The notes beneath the pieces were generated by a model. The model was given only the letters and a program-made list of their open reading frames with translations, made no database searches and had not been told where the DNA came from. This document shows, piece by piece, positions 43,301-51,480 of a DNA stretch of 64,000 bases. The translations under genes were made by a program, and so were the position numbers. Origin of the DNA: Streptomyces spinoverrucosus (GTDB lineage Bacteria; Actinomycetota; Actinomycetes; Streptomycetales; Streptomycetaceae); the NCBI RefSeq assembly GCF_006539505.1, contig NZ_BJND01000040.1, positions 1 to 64,000 of the forward strand, written 5' to 3'. Position 1 is the stretch's first letter; each line of letters starts with the position of its first letter.

Positions 43301-44007
43301 GCCTGCCGGTATTCGCCGGTGATCCGCTTGATCGACTCGGCCTGCGCCTTGGCCCGTCCGAACACCTTCAGGGTCGGCAGCCCCGCGACCACGTCCAGGA
43401 AGTGCCCGGACAGCCGGGACAGGAGCCGCCACTGACGGTCCATCCGGGACTGGGTGGCCCAGCCGATCAGCACCATGAAGATCGGGATGAGCGGCAGGGT
43501 GCCGACGATGATGGCGGCGGAGACCCAGTCCTCGGTGACGATCCGCGCCAGCACGGCCACCGGTACGACCACCGCGAGCCCCAGTTGCGGGAGATGGCGC
43601 GAGAAGTAGTCGTCGAGGGCGTCGATTCCGCGCGTGGCGAGGGCGACCAGCGACCCGGTGCGTTGCCCGCTCAGCCACCCGGGGCCCAGCTGCGCGGAAC
43701 GCTCCAACAGCCGTCCCCGAAGCTCCGACTTCACCGCCGCGCTGGCCCGGTGCGCGGCGAGTTCGGTGAGCCAGGAGACCAGCGCACGGCCGCAGGCGAC
43801 GGCCACCAACAGCATTAGGGGAGTGCGGAGTTCGGCGACGGACAGCCCGTGCTGGAACGCGCCGACGACCGTCTCGGCGATGAGCATGGCCTGGGCAATG
43901 ACCAGTCCGGCGCCGATGGCGCCCAAGCCGACAACCGCCACCAGGAAGAGGCGGGTGGCGCGGGCGTAGCGCAGGAGACGCGGATCGATGGGTTTCACGT
44001 GAAACAT
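40360..44007 (-). CDS. cydDC: Fused CydD-CydC thiol ABC exporter
   Basis: The 1215-residue protein is two complete ABC half-transporters in tandem, each with six spans and an ATPase domain. Walker A motifs are GPSGVGKST and GPSGSGKTT, and signatures are LSAGQRQRL and LSGGQRQRL. CydDC exports cysteine/glutathione and is needed to assemble cytochrome bd, encoded just upstream by cydA and cydB. The linker between the halves has a 14-residue tandem duplication (42177-42260). The first five codons (MFHVK) are written by a parS site. Fusion of CydD and CydC is normal in Streptomyces. Confidence 0.93.
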   Translation of the reverse strand: MFHVKPIDPRLLRYARATRLFLVAVVGLGAIGAGLVIAQAMLIAETVVGAFQHGLSVAELRTPLMLLVAVACGRALVSWLTELAAHRASAAVKSELRGRLLERSAQLGPGWLSGQRTGSLVALATRGIDALDDYFSRHLPQLGLAVVVPVAVLARIVTEDWVSAAIIVGTLPLIPIFMVLIGWATQSRMDRQWRLLSRLSGHFLDVVAGLPTLKVFGRAKAQAESIKRITGEYRQATMRTLRIVFLSSFALELLATISVALVAVTIGMRLVHGEMDLYVGLVILILAPEAYLPLRQVGAQYHAAAEGLAAAEEIFSVLQTPVPESGTRTPPAGALSFEGVTVRYPGRAMDAVSDVTFDVEPGETVALVGPSGVGKSTLLNALLGFVRPTEGRVRIGGVDLAEVDLEQWRARIAWVPQRPHLYAGTIAENVRLARPDADDAAVRRALADAGALAFVDALPQGVDTVLGEDGAGLSAGQRQRLALARAFLADRPVLLLDEPTAALDGETEAEVVAAVRRLAAGRTVLLVVHRPALLGVADRVVRLDGAEWGARLDGAEQAAGLDEAVSPARVATGLSLEATRPIETGLDHPEALRGRIETGLDHPETLRGTIETAPDSEPLRDTHEAAPATRDDAGVLARVRALSGARRGRLGLALLLGSLALGSAVGLMATSGWLISRASQQPPVLYLMVAVTATRAFGIGRAVFRYAERLVSHDAVLRMLADTRVAVYRRLERLAPAGLRQARRGDLLSRLVADVDALQDYWLRWLLPAGAAVAVSTAAVGFTGWLLPEAGTVLAVGLLAAGAGVPLVTAAVARRAERRLAPARGVLATRVADLLTGTAELTVAGALPARTAETRQADTALTRIASRAATATAIGDGLTALISGLTVTAAALVGAQAVAAGRLNGVAMAVVVLTPLAAFEAVLGMPLAVQFRQRVRKSAERVYEVLDAPEPVREPERPRQAPASPFPIVVKGLTARHAGQDRDALAGLDLTLDKGRRIAVVGPSGSGKTTLAQVLLRFLDADAGSYTLAGVDAYALEGDDVRRLVGLCAQDAHLFDSSVRENLLLARKDATEDELRAALQRARLLDWADGLPEGLDTLVGEHGARLSGGQRQRLALARALLADFPVLVLDEPAEHLDLPTADALTADLLAATEGRTTLLITHRLAGLEAVDEVIVLDEGRVVQRGPYAELAVVEGPLRAMAEREAEAELLMSAAA
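42177..42260. repeat. 42-bp tandem duplication inside cydDC
   Basis: Units 42177-42218 and 42219-42260 differ at only two positions. On the minus strand each encodes a 14-residue unit of the form IETGLDHPExLRGx in the linker between the CydD and CydC halves. Being in frame, copy number changes would only lengthen or shorten the linker. Confidence 0.85.
43992..44005. other. parS site overlapping the cydDC start codon
   Basis: GTTTCACGTGAAAC is a perfect parS. On the minus strand it immediately follows the first two bases of the cydDC ATG, so the codons ATG TTT CAC GTG AAA carry the site and encode MFHVK. Confidence 0.85.
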
Positions 44008-44022
44008 GCCCTTCAGTCCCGT

Positions 44023-44050
44023 GGGGTGTGTTTCACGTGAAACACACCCC
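44023..44050 (-). terminator. 28-bp palindrome containing parS, after cydB
   Basis: GGGGTGT (from 44023) and ACACCCC (to 44050) extend the perfect parS GTTTCACGTGAAAC at 44030-44043 into a fully symmetrical 28-bp palindrome. It lies 8 bp beyond the cydB stop on the minus strand, where a terminator is expected. It is therefore both a ParB site and a likely transcription end. Confidence 0.75.
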
Positions 44051-44058
44051 GGCCGGAC

Positions 44059-45063
44059 TCAATGTGCGGCTTCGGCGATGTGCTGCGTACCGATCCGCTT
44101 ACGGAACACCCAGTACGTCCAGGACTGGTAGAGCAAGACGATCGGTGTGGCGATCGCCGCGCACCAGGTCATGATCTTCAGGGTGTATGGGCTCGACGAG
44201 GCGTTGGTGACCGTCAGGCTCCAGGCGTCGTCGAGCGAGGACGGCATGACGTTCGGGAACAGCGACAGGAAGAGCATCGCGACGGCGGCGACGATGGTGA
44301 CGCCGGAGAGCGCGAACGACCAGCCCTCGCGCCCCGCCTGGTTCGCCATCAGCGCGACGACCAGCGCGGCCACCGCCACCACCATGGCGACCAGGCTCTT
44401 GCCGTTCCCGCTCTCGACCTGCGTCCAGAGCAGGAAGACCACCGCCAGCGCGGCCGTGACAAGACCGACCTGGAAGGCCAGCTTGCGGGCCCGCTCCCGG
44501 ATGTCCCCGACCGTCTTGAGTGCCGTGAACACCGCGCCGTGGAAGGTGAACAGCGTCAGCGTCACCAGACCACCGAGCAGCGCGTACGGGTTGAACAGAT
44601 CCCAGAGGGTGCCGACGTACTCGAAGTTACGGTCGATCTTCACGCCCCCGACGATGTTGCCGAAGGCCACACCCCACATGAACGCCGGGATCAGTGAGCA
44701 CCAGAAGATCGCGTGCTCCCAGTTGCGCTGCCAGTTCTCCTCGGGCCGCTTGACCCGGTACTCGAAGGCGACGCCCCGGACGATCAGGCAGACCAGGATG
44801 AGCAGCAGCGGCAGGTAGAAGCCCGAGAAGAGGGTCGCGTACCACTCGGGGAAGGCGGCGAACGTGGCGCCACCGGCCGACAGCAGCCACACCTCGTTGC
44901 CGTCCCACACCGGGCCGATCGTGTTGATCAGCACTCGCTTCTCGGGCCGGTTGCGGGCCAGCAGCTTGGTGAGGACACCGACCCCGAAGTCGAAGCCCTC
45001 CAGGAAGAAGTAGCCGGTCCACAGGACGGCGATCAGGACGAACCAGACGTCGTGCAGTTCCAT
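44059..45063 (-). CDS. cydB: Cytochrome bd oxidase subunit II
   Basis: The 334-residue membrane protein has the CydB start MELHDVWFVLIAVLWTGYFF and FDFGVGVLTKLL, with about eight to nine spans. It pairs with CydA to form the bd-type quinol oxidase used at low oxygen. It lies 20 bp after cydA and is followed by a parS-containing palindrome. Confidence 0.95.
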   Translation of the reverse strand: MELHDVWFVLIAVLWTGYFFLEGFDFGVGVLTKLLARNRPEKRVLINTIGPVWDGNEVWLLSAGGATFAAFPEWYATLFSGFYLPLLLILVCLIVRGVAFEYRVKRPEENWQRNWEHAIFWCSLIPAFMWGVAFGNIVGGVKIDRNFEYVGTLWDLFNPYALLGGLVTLTLFTFHGAVFTALKTVGDIRERARKLAFQVGLVTAALAVVFLLWTQVESGNGKSLVAMVVAVAALVVALMANQAGREGWSFALSGVTIVAAVAMLFLSLFPNVMPSSLDDAWSLTVTNASSSPYTLKIMTWCAAIATPIVLLYQSWTYWVFRKRIGTQHIAEAAH

Positions 45064-45083
45064 GACTGTGCAGCTCCCTCGGC

Positions 45084-46589
45084 CTAGTACGAGAAGGCCA
45101 TCGGCTTGTCGGCGTCACGCGCGTCGCCGCCGATCTTCGTGGGCGGGTTCAGGTCGGCCTCGGTGAGCTCGGGCGGGCCGGCCTTGACGTACTTCACGAG
45201 CAGCTTGACCTCGATCACGGCGAGGATGGCGTAGAGCGTCGTGAAGACGATCATCGACGTGAGGACCTCGGCCTGGGAGACGCCGGGGGAGACCGCGTCG
45301 CGGGTCTGGAACAGGCCGTAGACCACCCACGGCTGACGGCCCATCTCGGTGAAGATCCAGCCCCAGGCGTTGGCGATCAGCGGGAAGGCCATCGTCCAGA
45401 GCGCCACCAGCCAGTACAGGCGGGTGAGCCGCGGCCGGAGCGGCTTCCTCAGCAGCACCACATGCGGTACCTCGTCCTCCCCGGTTCGGTACGCGGCCGG
45501 CAGCAGGAACTTCTTCCGGGTGAGCCACAGCCCCAGCAGGCCGATGGAGAACGACGCCATACCGAAGCCGATCATCCAGCGGAAGCCCCAGTAGGCGACG
45601 GGGACGACGGGCTTGTAGTCACCGGGGCCGAACTTCTCCTGAAGGGCCTTGTTGGTGTCGTTGATGCCCGGCACGTACGACTCGAAGTCGCTGTGGGCCA
45701 GGAAGGAGAGCAGGCCGGGTATCTCCAGGGCCACCTTGTTGTGCCCCTTGTCGACGTCCCCGTACGCGAACACCGAGAAGGGCGCCGGCTTCTCGCCGTC
45801 CCACAGTGCCTCGGCCGCGGCCATCTTCATCGGCTGCTGCTCGTACATGACCTTGCCGAGGGTGTCTCCGCTGACCGCGGTGAGCAGGCCGCCGACCGCC
45901 ACGGTGACCAGGCCGAGTCGGAGGGACGTCCGCATCACCGGGATGTGCTTCTTGCGCATCAGGTGGAAGGCGGCGATGCCCACCATGAAGGCGCCGCCCG
46001 TCAGGAAGGCCGCGGAGAAGCTGTGGAAGACCTGGTTGAGCGTGGTGTTCTGGGTCAGCACGGCCCAGAAGTCGGTGAGCTCGGCCCGCCCCTTCTCTTC
46101 GTTGATCCGGTAGCCGACCGGGTGCTGCATCCACGAGTTCGCGGCGAGGATGAAGTACGCCGACAGCAGCGTGCCGATCGAGACCATCCATATGCAGGCC
46201 AGGTGGATCTTCTTCGGCAGCTTGTCCCAGCCGAAGATCCACAGGCCGATGAAGGTGGACTCGAAGAAGAAGGCGATGAGGGCCTCGAAGGCCAGGGGCG
46301 CGCCGAAGACATCACCGACGAAGCGCGAGTAGTCGGACCAGTTCATGCCGAACTGGAACTCCTGCACGATGCCGGTGACGACACCCATGGCGATGTTGAT
46401 CAGGAAGAGCTTGCCCCAGAACTTGGTCGCCCTGAGGTACTTCTCCTTCTCGGTGCGCACCCAGGCGGTCTGCAGGCCGGCCGTGAGGGCGGCGAGCGAG
46501 ATCGTCAGGGGGACGAACAGGAAGTGATAGACGGTGGTGATGCCGAACTGCCATCGCGCCAGAGTCTCCGGCGCCAAAGCCAATTCCAC
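45084..46589 (-). CDS. cydA: Cytochrome bd oxidase subunit I
   Basis: The 501-residue subunit carries the three haems. Conserved features include LARWQFGITTVYHFLFVPLT near the N-terminus with a haem-ligand His, the region around NSWMQHPVGY with the other His/Met ligands, and the C-terminal MGRQPWVVYGLF. The quinol-binding loop is of the short type. The GTG at 46589 follows AAGGAGAG; an upstream extension of the frame lacks a ribosome site. A Rex-type operator lies about 80 bp upstream, so it is likely induced when NADH/NAD+ rises. Confidence 0.95.
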   Translation of the reverse strand: MELALAPETLARWQFGITTVYHFLFVPLTISLAALTAGLQTAWVRTEKEKYLRATKFWGKLFLINIAMGVVTGIVQEFQFGMNWSDYSRFVGDVFGAPLAFEALIAFFFESTFIGLWIFGWDKLPKKIHLACIWMVSIGTLLSAYFILAANSWMQHPVGYRINEEKGRAELTDFWAVLTQNTTLNQVFHSFSAAFLTGGAFMVGIAAFHLMRKKHIPVMRTSLRLGLVTVAVGGLLTAVSGDTLGKVMYEQQPMKMAAAEALWDGEKPAPFSVFAYGDVDKGHNKVALEIPGLLSFLAHSDFESYVPGINDTNKALQEKFGPGDYKPVVPVAYWGFRWMIGFGMASFSIGLLGLWLTRKKFLLPAAYRTGEDEVPHVVLLRKPLRPRLTRLYWLVALWTMAFPLIANAWGWIFTEMGRQPWVVYGLFQTRDAVSPGVSQAEVLTSMIVFTTLYAILAVIEVKLLVKYVKAGPPELTEADLNPPTKIGGDARDADKPMAFSY

Positions 46590-46669
46590 GTCGTCTCTCC
46601 TTACATCGCCGTGGACACTGCGGCAGTTTGCCCCTTTTGCCCAACAGATCCCAGGGAAACCGGGGTCGC

Positions 46670-46687
46670 TTGTGAACGCGTTCACAT
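46670..46687 (-). promoter_or_regulatory. Rex operator upstream of cydA
   Basis: TTGTGAACGCGTTCACAT matches the Streptomyces Rex consensus TTGTGAA-N4-TTCACAA at all but the last position. A second TTCACAA half-site (46687-46693) overlaps immediately after. Rex represses cyd genes when NAD+ is high and releases DNA on NADH binding. Confidence 0.8.
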
Positions 46688-46764
46688 TCACAAGCCATTA
46701 TGACGCACAGATTCTCGACACCCCAAGGGGGGTCCTGTTACTTGCGTCAACCCTTGGCAGTAAC

Positions 46765-46781
46765 TTCAACATATTGTTGAA
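46765..46781 (+). promoter_or_regulatory. 17-bp inverted repeat before the cyclophilin-fold gene
   Basis: TTCAACA (46765-46771) and TGTTGAA (46775-46781) form a perfect inverted repeat around TAT, ending 8 bp before the ATG. It may be an operator overlapping the ribosome site of this gene. Confidence 0.5.
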
Positions 46782-46789
46782 TCACCGCT

Positions 46790-47179
46790 ATGCAGACGCA
46801 GCCGACACAGATCCGGATCTCCTGGCCCGCGGGTCACCTCACCGCGAGCCTCCACGACACCCCGACCACGCAGGCCCTCATCAAGGCGCTGCCGCTCGCC
46901 TCCACCGCACGCACCTGGGGCGAGGAGGTCTACTTCGACACGGGCGTCGCCGTTTCACGTGAAACGGACGCACGGCAGGTCGTCGAGCCCGGCACGGTGG
47001 CCTTCTGGACCGACGGCGACGCCCTCGCGCTCCCCTACGGGCCCACGCCCGTCTCCCGAGGCGACGAGTGCCGCCTCGCCGGCCCGTGCAACATCCTCGG
47101 CCGCGTCGACGGCGATCCCCGCCTCCTGGCGTCGGTCCACGACGGCGACCCGATCCGGGTGGAGGTCGTGGACGCCTGA
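46790..47179 (+). CDS. Cyclophilin-like fold protein (TM1367 type)
   Basis: The 129-residue protein matches the TM1367/COG2164 family, a small beta-barrel related to cyclophilins (segments ALIKALPLASTARTWGEEVYF and GTVAFWTDGDALALPYGPTP). No enzymatic activity is established for the family. A perfect parS site lies within the coding sequence (46952-46965). It is divergent from cydA, so the Rex site may affect both. Confidence 0.8.
   Translation: MQTQPTQIRISWPAGHLTASLHDTPTTQALIKALPLASTARTWGEEVYFDTGVAVSRETDARQVVEPGTVAFWTDGDALALPYGPTPVSRGDECRLAGPCNILGRVDGDPRLLASVHDGDPIRVEVVDA
46952..46965. other. parS site inside a coding sequence
   Basis: GTTTCACGTGAAAC is a perfect parS located within the cyclophilin-fold gene, encoding part of AVSRETDARQ. 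It lies about 2.9 kb from the pair at 43992 and 44030. Confidence 0.85.
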
Positions 47180-47251
47180 GCGCGGGCATGATTCCCAGGG
47201 ACCGGGCGACCGCCCTTGACTGCGTCGCCGCGGTCGCCGCCTCGCCCTGCC

Positions 47252-48331
47252 TCAGAGCTCCTTCCGGAACCCTTCCGTCACCTTCAGGAAGATGTCGTTC
47301 CCTTCGGCCTCCCCGATTGTCACGCGCACACCCTCGCCCGGGAACGGCCGCACGATGACCCCCGCCTGCTCGCACGCCGCCGCGAAGGCGACCGTGCGCT
47401 CCCCCAGCGGCAGCCAGACGAAGTTGGCCTGGGTCTCGGGGACCGTCCAGCCCTGCTCACGCAGCCCGTCGACCACGCGGTTGCGCTCACACACCAGCGA
47501 CCCGACCCGGCCGAGCAGCTCGTCCTCGGCGCGCAGTGAGGCGATCGCCGCCTCCTGCGCCAGCCGGCTCACCCCGAAGGGCACCGCCGTCTTGCGCAGC
47601 GCATCCGCCACGGGCTCGTGCGCGATGGCAAACCCGACGCGCAGACCGGCCAAGCCGTACGCCTTCGAAAACGTCCGCAAGACACAGACGTTGGGCCGCT
47701 CGCGGTACAGCTCGCAGCCGTCCGGCACCTCGGGATCGCGGATGAACTCGCGGTACGCCTCGTCGAGCACGACCAGCACATCACCCGGCACCCGGTCCAG
47801 GAAGCGCTCCAGTTCGGCCCGCCGTACGGCCGTGCCGGTGGGGTTGTTGGGGTTGCAGACGAAGATCAGCCGCGTCCGGTCCGTGATCGCGTCCGCCATC
47901 GCGTCCAGGTCGTGCACGGCCCCCGGCGTCAGCGGCACCCGCACGGACGTGGCACCACTGATCTGCGTGATGATCGGGTACGCCTCGAAGGAGCGCCAGG
48001 CGTAGATCACCTCGTCGCCGGGCCCGCTCGTGGACTGCACCAGCTGCTGGGCGACCCCGACCGAGCCGGTGCCGGTGGCCAGATGGGACGCGGGGACGCC
48101 GAAACGGTCGGACAGCTCGTTCACCAGGTCCGTGCAGAACATGTCCGGGTAGCGGTTGAAGGACGAGGCGGCGGCCGTCACGGTCTCCATCACGCCGGGC
48201 AGCGGCGGATAGGGGTTCTCGTTGGAGGACAGCTTGTAGGCGACCGGCCGGTCGGCCGCGGCCGGCCGGCCCGGCTTGTAGGTGGGGATTCCCTCCAACT
48301 CCGCGCGCAGCTTGGGGCTCGTCTCGCTCAC
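47252..48331 (-). CDS. hisC: Histidinol-phosphate/aromatic aminotransferase
   Basis: The 359-residue PLP enzyme of fold type I has KLSSNENPYPPLPG at the start, NPNNPTGT, the DEAYREF segment and the Schiff-base Lys in RTFSKAYGLAGLRVG. It matches the HisC family; actinobacteria often carry a second copy that transaminates aromatic amino acids, and this copy is outside any his operon. The GTG at 48331 follows GAGGAGGACTG. Confidence 0.85.
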   Translation of the reverse strand: MSETSPKLRAELEGIPTYKPGRPAAADRPVAYKLSSNENPYPPLPGVMETVTAAASSFNRYPDMFCTDLVNELSDRFGVPASHLATGTGSVGVAQQLVQSTSGPGDEVIYAWRSFEAYPIITQISGATSVRVPLTPGAVHDLDAMADAITDRTRLIFVCNPNNPTGTAVRRAELERFLDRVPGDVLVVLDEAYREFIRDPEVPDGCELYRERPNVCVLRTFSKAYGLAGLRVGFAIAHEPVADALRKTAVPFGVSRLAQEAAIASLRAEDELLGRVGSLVCERNRVVDGLREQGWTVPETQANFVWLPLGERTVAFAAACEQAGVIVRPFPGEGVRVTIGEAEGNDIFLKVTEGFRKEL

Positions 48332-48762
48332 CGCAGTCCTCCTCGCGACCACCGGCGGCCCCTGACCGCCGCCGGCTTCCAATGCTTCTCACCTTATGAG
48401 GATTCGGCGCCACTGCGTATGGGTGGGACAGACCCCATCAGCCAGACCCCATCAGTCTCATCAGCATCATGGGCATCACCGCATGAAGGCGCACGAATCG
48501 GGGGGCGCGCCACACATATATCTACGCGCCGGTGGCTCACGCCGTAGCGCGCATCCCCCGGTCAGGTGAGTTGAGACCTCTTCGAAACATCGGGGTCTTG
48601 GCAGGCTCGTGCGCGCCGACAAGCCACGTACTGCGCCAGAGGGCTGCAACTCCCTTGTTATCCAAGGCATTTGACACCCTTTGACCTTGCAGAAACGTGC
48701 CTGTCAACGGGTGCATATGCGTCCGCACTACCCCACCGCATGAGCCCTACTATCGGCTCGCC

Positions 48763-49869
48763 ATGACAGCAGCAGGGAAGCACCAGGTGAGCCGCGCGGA
48801 AACCTCTCGTCGAGGCAGTCGGCCGGGCCGGGCGGGCATCAGAGATGTGGCCGCCGCCGCCGGGGTCTCCATCACGACCGTCTCCGACGCACTCAACGGC
48901 AAGGGCCGGCTCCCGGACGCCACCCGACGCCATGTCCGTGAGGTCGCCGACCGGCTGGGCTACCGCCCGTCGGCCGCGGCCCGAACGCTCCGTACCGGCA
49001 AGTCCGGACTGATCGGCCTGACCGTGACGACGTACGGGGATGAACCTTTCACCTTCACGGAGTTCGCGTACTTCGCCGAGATGGCCCGCGCCGCCACCTC
49101 GGCCGCGCTCGCCCGCGGCTACGCCCTCGTCATCCTGCCCGCGACCTCCCGCCACGACGTGTGGTCGAACGTCGCCCTCGACGGCACCGTTGTCATCGAC
49201 CCCTCCGACCACGATCCAGTCGTCAGCGAACTGGTCAGGCAAGGTTTACCGGTCGTCTCCGACGGCCGCCCGGCCGGCGCGCTCCCGGTCACGGCCTGGG
49301 TCGACAACGACCACGAGGCCGCGGTGCTCGGCATCCTCGACCACCTCGCCGACGCCGGCGCCCGCCGGATCGGCCTGCTGACCGGGACCACGACCGACAC
49401 CTACACACACCTGTCCACCACGGCGTACCTGCGCTGGTGCGAACGTGTCGGCCAGGACCCGGTCTACGAGGCGTACCCGGCGCACGATCCCTGCGCGGGC
49501 GCCGTCGCCGCCGACCGCCTGCTCGCCCGACCCGACCGGCCGGACGCCGTCTACGGCCTGTTCGACCCGAACGGCACCGACCTGCTCGCCGCCGCCCGTC
49601 GCTACGGGCTGCGCGTACCGGACGATCTGCTGCTGGTCTGCTGCAGCGAGTCGACCGTTTACGCCAACACCGAGCCGCCCATCACCACGCTTTCCCTGAA
49701 GCCGCGCCGGATCGGCACGGCCGTGGTCCAGCTGCTCATCGACGCCATCGAGGGCGTCGAGTCGGACCGGCCGGTCGAGCAGGTCATACCTACCGAGCTG
49801 ATCGTGCGCACCTCGTCGCAGCGGCGCTCCCCGCGCACCACGGTCAGCCCACCGCGGACGCCCGACTAG
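48763..49869 (+). CDS. LacI-family regulator with a TTA codon
   Basis: The 368-residue protein has a LacI helix-turn-helix (GIRDVAAAAGVSITTVSDAL) with the minor-groove hinge region after RLGYRPSAAARTLRTGKS, and a periplasmic-binding-type effector domain. Leu162 (in RQGLPVV) is encoded by TTA at 49246-49248, the rare codon read by bldA tRNA, so translation may be linked to development. Its effector and targets are unknown; no sugar genes are adjacent. The stop abuts a MITE-like element. Confidence 0.88.
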   Translation: MTAAGKHQVSRAETSRRGSRPGRAGIRDVAAAAGVSITTVSDALNGKGRLPDATRRHVREVADRLGYRPSAAARTLRTGKSGLIGLTVTTYGDEPFTFTEFAYFAEMARAATSAALARGYALVILPATSRHDVWSNVALDGTVVIDPSDHDPVVSELVRQGLPVVSDGRPAGALPVTAWVDNDHEAAVLGILDHLADAGARRIGLLTGTTTDTYTHLSTTAYLRWCERVGQDPVYEAYPAHDPCAGAVAADRLLARPDRPDAVYGLFDPNGTDLLAAARRYGLRVPDDLLLVCCSESTVYANTEPPITTLSLKPRRIGTAVVQLLIDAIEGVESDRPVEQVIPTELIVRTSSQRRSPRTTVSPPRTPD

Positions 49870-49971
49870 GACCTGTCGTTCGGATCAGGTCGGCTGAGAG
49901 AAACCACGCCTTTCAGCCGACCCGAGCGCGTGCCAGACTCCGCGACGTCGGCATGATCCAAACGACAGACC
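49870..49971. mobile_element. 102-bp MITE-like palindromic element
   Basis: The terminal inverted repeats are 49870-49894 (GACCTGTCGTTCGGATCA and on) and 49947-49971 (reverse complement GGTCTGTCGTTTGGATCA and on), with 19 of 25 positions matching. Inside is a perfect 10-bp stem, GGTCGGCTGA (49888-49897) with TCAGCCGACC (49913-49922). TAG occurs at both outer flanks with slight offset. The ends resemble those of Streptomyces insertion sequences (recollection), and it is far too short to encode a transposase. It lies directly after the LacI stop and may act as its terminator. Confidence 0.65.
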
Positions 49972-50198
49972 ATAGGGCTGAAGCACCACACAGGGGTGAC
50001 GCGGCACGCTCATCGGGCCGGTGAAAGCCCGGCCCAATCGGGGCGAAAGCCGCGGTGAACCGGAGTCCCGCCCGATTCACTACCCCTGGGTCATCACATG
50101 GCGCGATCCGCATTCCTATGATGGGCCCACGACACCGCGGGCCGCTGCGACCAGGCAGTCCGATGCGGTGCAGATGCGGCGCGATGGTGGAGGGGTCG

Positions 50199-51287
50199 AT
50201 GACTCAGGGGGCCGGTCAGGGACCCGAGGTGGAGCGGACGGCGACGCTGCGCGACTTCCGGGTGCCCGCTTACGTCCACGAGACCGGTCCGTACGTCCAC
50301 AGCGCGCACCCCGGCGACGTCGTGAGCCCCGTCGCCGAGCCGGTGGACTACCCGCAGGAGTACACGCCCACGGAGCGCGACCTGCCCGTCATCAACCGGG
50401 GTGACACGGTTCAGGTGACCGTCGATCCGCTGGCCGTGCCGGCCCCGCAGCCGCAGCCCACCACCGGCCCCGGGCCCCTGTACGTCGTGGGCGACGTACA
50501 CGGCTATCTCGACGAGTTGGTGGCCGCGCTGCAGGAGAAGGGCCTCATCGACACCGCCGGCCAGTGGTCTGCGGGGACCACCCGGCTGTGGTTCCTGGGC
50601 GACTTCACCGACCGCGGCCCGGACGGCATCGGCGTGATCGACCTCGTGATGCGGCTGTCCGCCGAGGCCGCCGCGGCCGGCGGCTACTGCAAGGCCCTGA
50701 TGGGCAACCACGAACTGCTCCTGCTCGGCGCCAAGCGGTTCGGCGACACGCCCGTCAACTCCGGCGCGGGCACCGCCACCTTCCAGGCCGCCTGGCTGCT
50801 CAACGGCGGGCAGAAGACCGACATGGACCGGCTCCAGGACCACCATCTGCAGTGGATGGCCCGCCTCGACGCGCTCGTCGAGATCGACGGCCATCTGCTC
50901 GTCCACTCGGACACCACCGCCTATCTCGACTACGGCGACTCCATCGAGGCCGTCAACGACAACGTCCGCGAGGCCCTCACCCGTAATGACGCGGACGAGG
51001 TCTGGGACCTGTTCCGCAAGTTCACCAAGCGCTTCTCCTTCCGCGACGAGGGCGGCGCCGACGCCGTACGCTCACTGCTCGATACGTACGGCGGCACCCG
51101 TATCGTTCACGGCCACAGCCCCATTCCCTACCTGCTCGGCGAGGTCGGCTCCGAGGACGGCGAGGACGGCAGCGGCCCGGCCGTCGAGGGACCGCACGTC
51201 TACGCCGAGGGCCTCGCCATCGCCATGGACGGTGGGGTGACCATGGCCGGAAAGCTACTGGTCCAGCAACTTCCCCTGGATATCTGA
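50199..51287 (+). CDS. Calcineurin-like metallophosphoesterase
   Basis: The 362-residue protein has the binuclear metal motifs of the family: YVVGDVHGYLDEL (GDxHG), LWFLGDFTDRGPDG (GDxxDRG), LMGNHELLLLG (GNHE), LLVHSDTTA and IVHGHSPIPYL (GHSP). It resembles PrpE/ApaH-type phosphoesterases acting on dinucleotide polyphosphates or phosphoproteins. The start at 50199 follows GGAGGGG. The N-terminal 90 residues, Pro-rich, are not part of the catalytic domain. Confidence 0.88.
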   Translation: MTQGAGQGPEVERTATLRDFRVPAYVHETGPYVHSAHPGDVVSPVAEPVDYPQEYTPTERDLPVINRGDTVQVTVDPLAVPAPQPQPTTGPGPLYVVGDVHGYLDELVAALQEKGLIDTAGQWSAGTTRLWFLGDFTDRGPDGIGVIDLVMRLSAEAAAAGGYCKALMGNHELLLLGAKRFGDTPVNSGAGTATFQAAWLLNGGQKTDMDRLQDHHLQWMARLDALVEIDGHLLVHSDTTAYLDYGDSIEAVNDNVREALTRNDADEVWDLFRKFTKRFSFRDEGGADAVRSLLDTYGGTRIVHGHSPIPYLLGEVGSEDGEDGSGPAVEGPHVYAEGLAIAMDGGVTMAGKLLVQQLPLDI

Positions 51288-51480
51288 GCGTTCCCGGGGC
51301 AGGCGTATCCCGACGGCGGACCGGCGCACGACGGCGCAGGCCAGGGGTCAATTTCTTCAAACCCCCTGTCACGGCGCACCGTCACCGCTCTACCATCGCC
51401 TTATCCGTAGCAGGCTCCCCTCCGTTTCTGCCCGACGGCTCGTCAGCGTGCGAGCCCCAAGCCCTACGGAGCATCGGGGG

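Noticed and set aside
40126..43818. 1230-codon open frame opposite cydDC
   Set aside because: It lies antisense to a well-defined ABC transporter, and the translation is rich in Arg, Gly and Gln with no recognisable domain.
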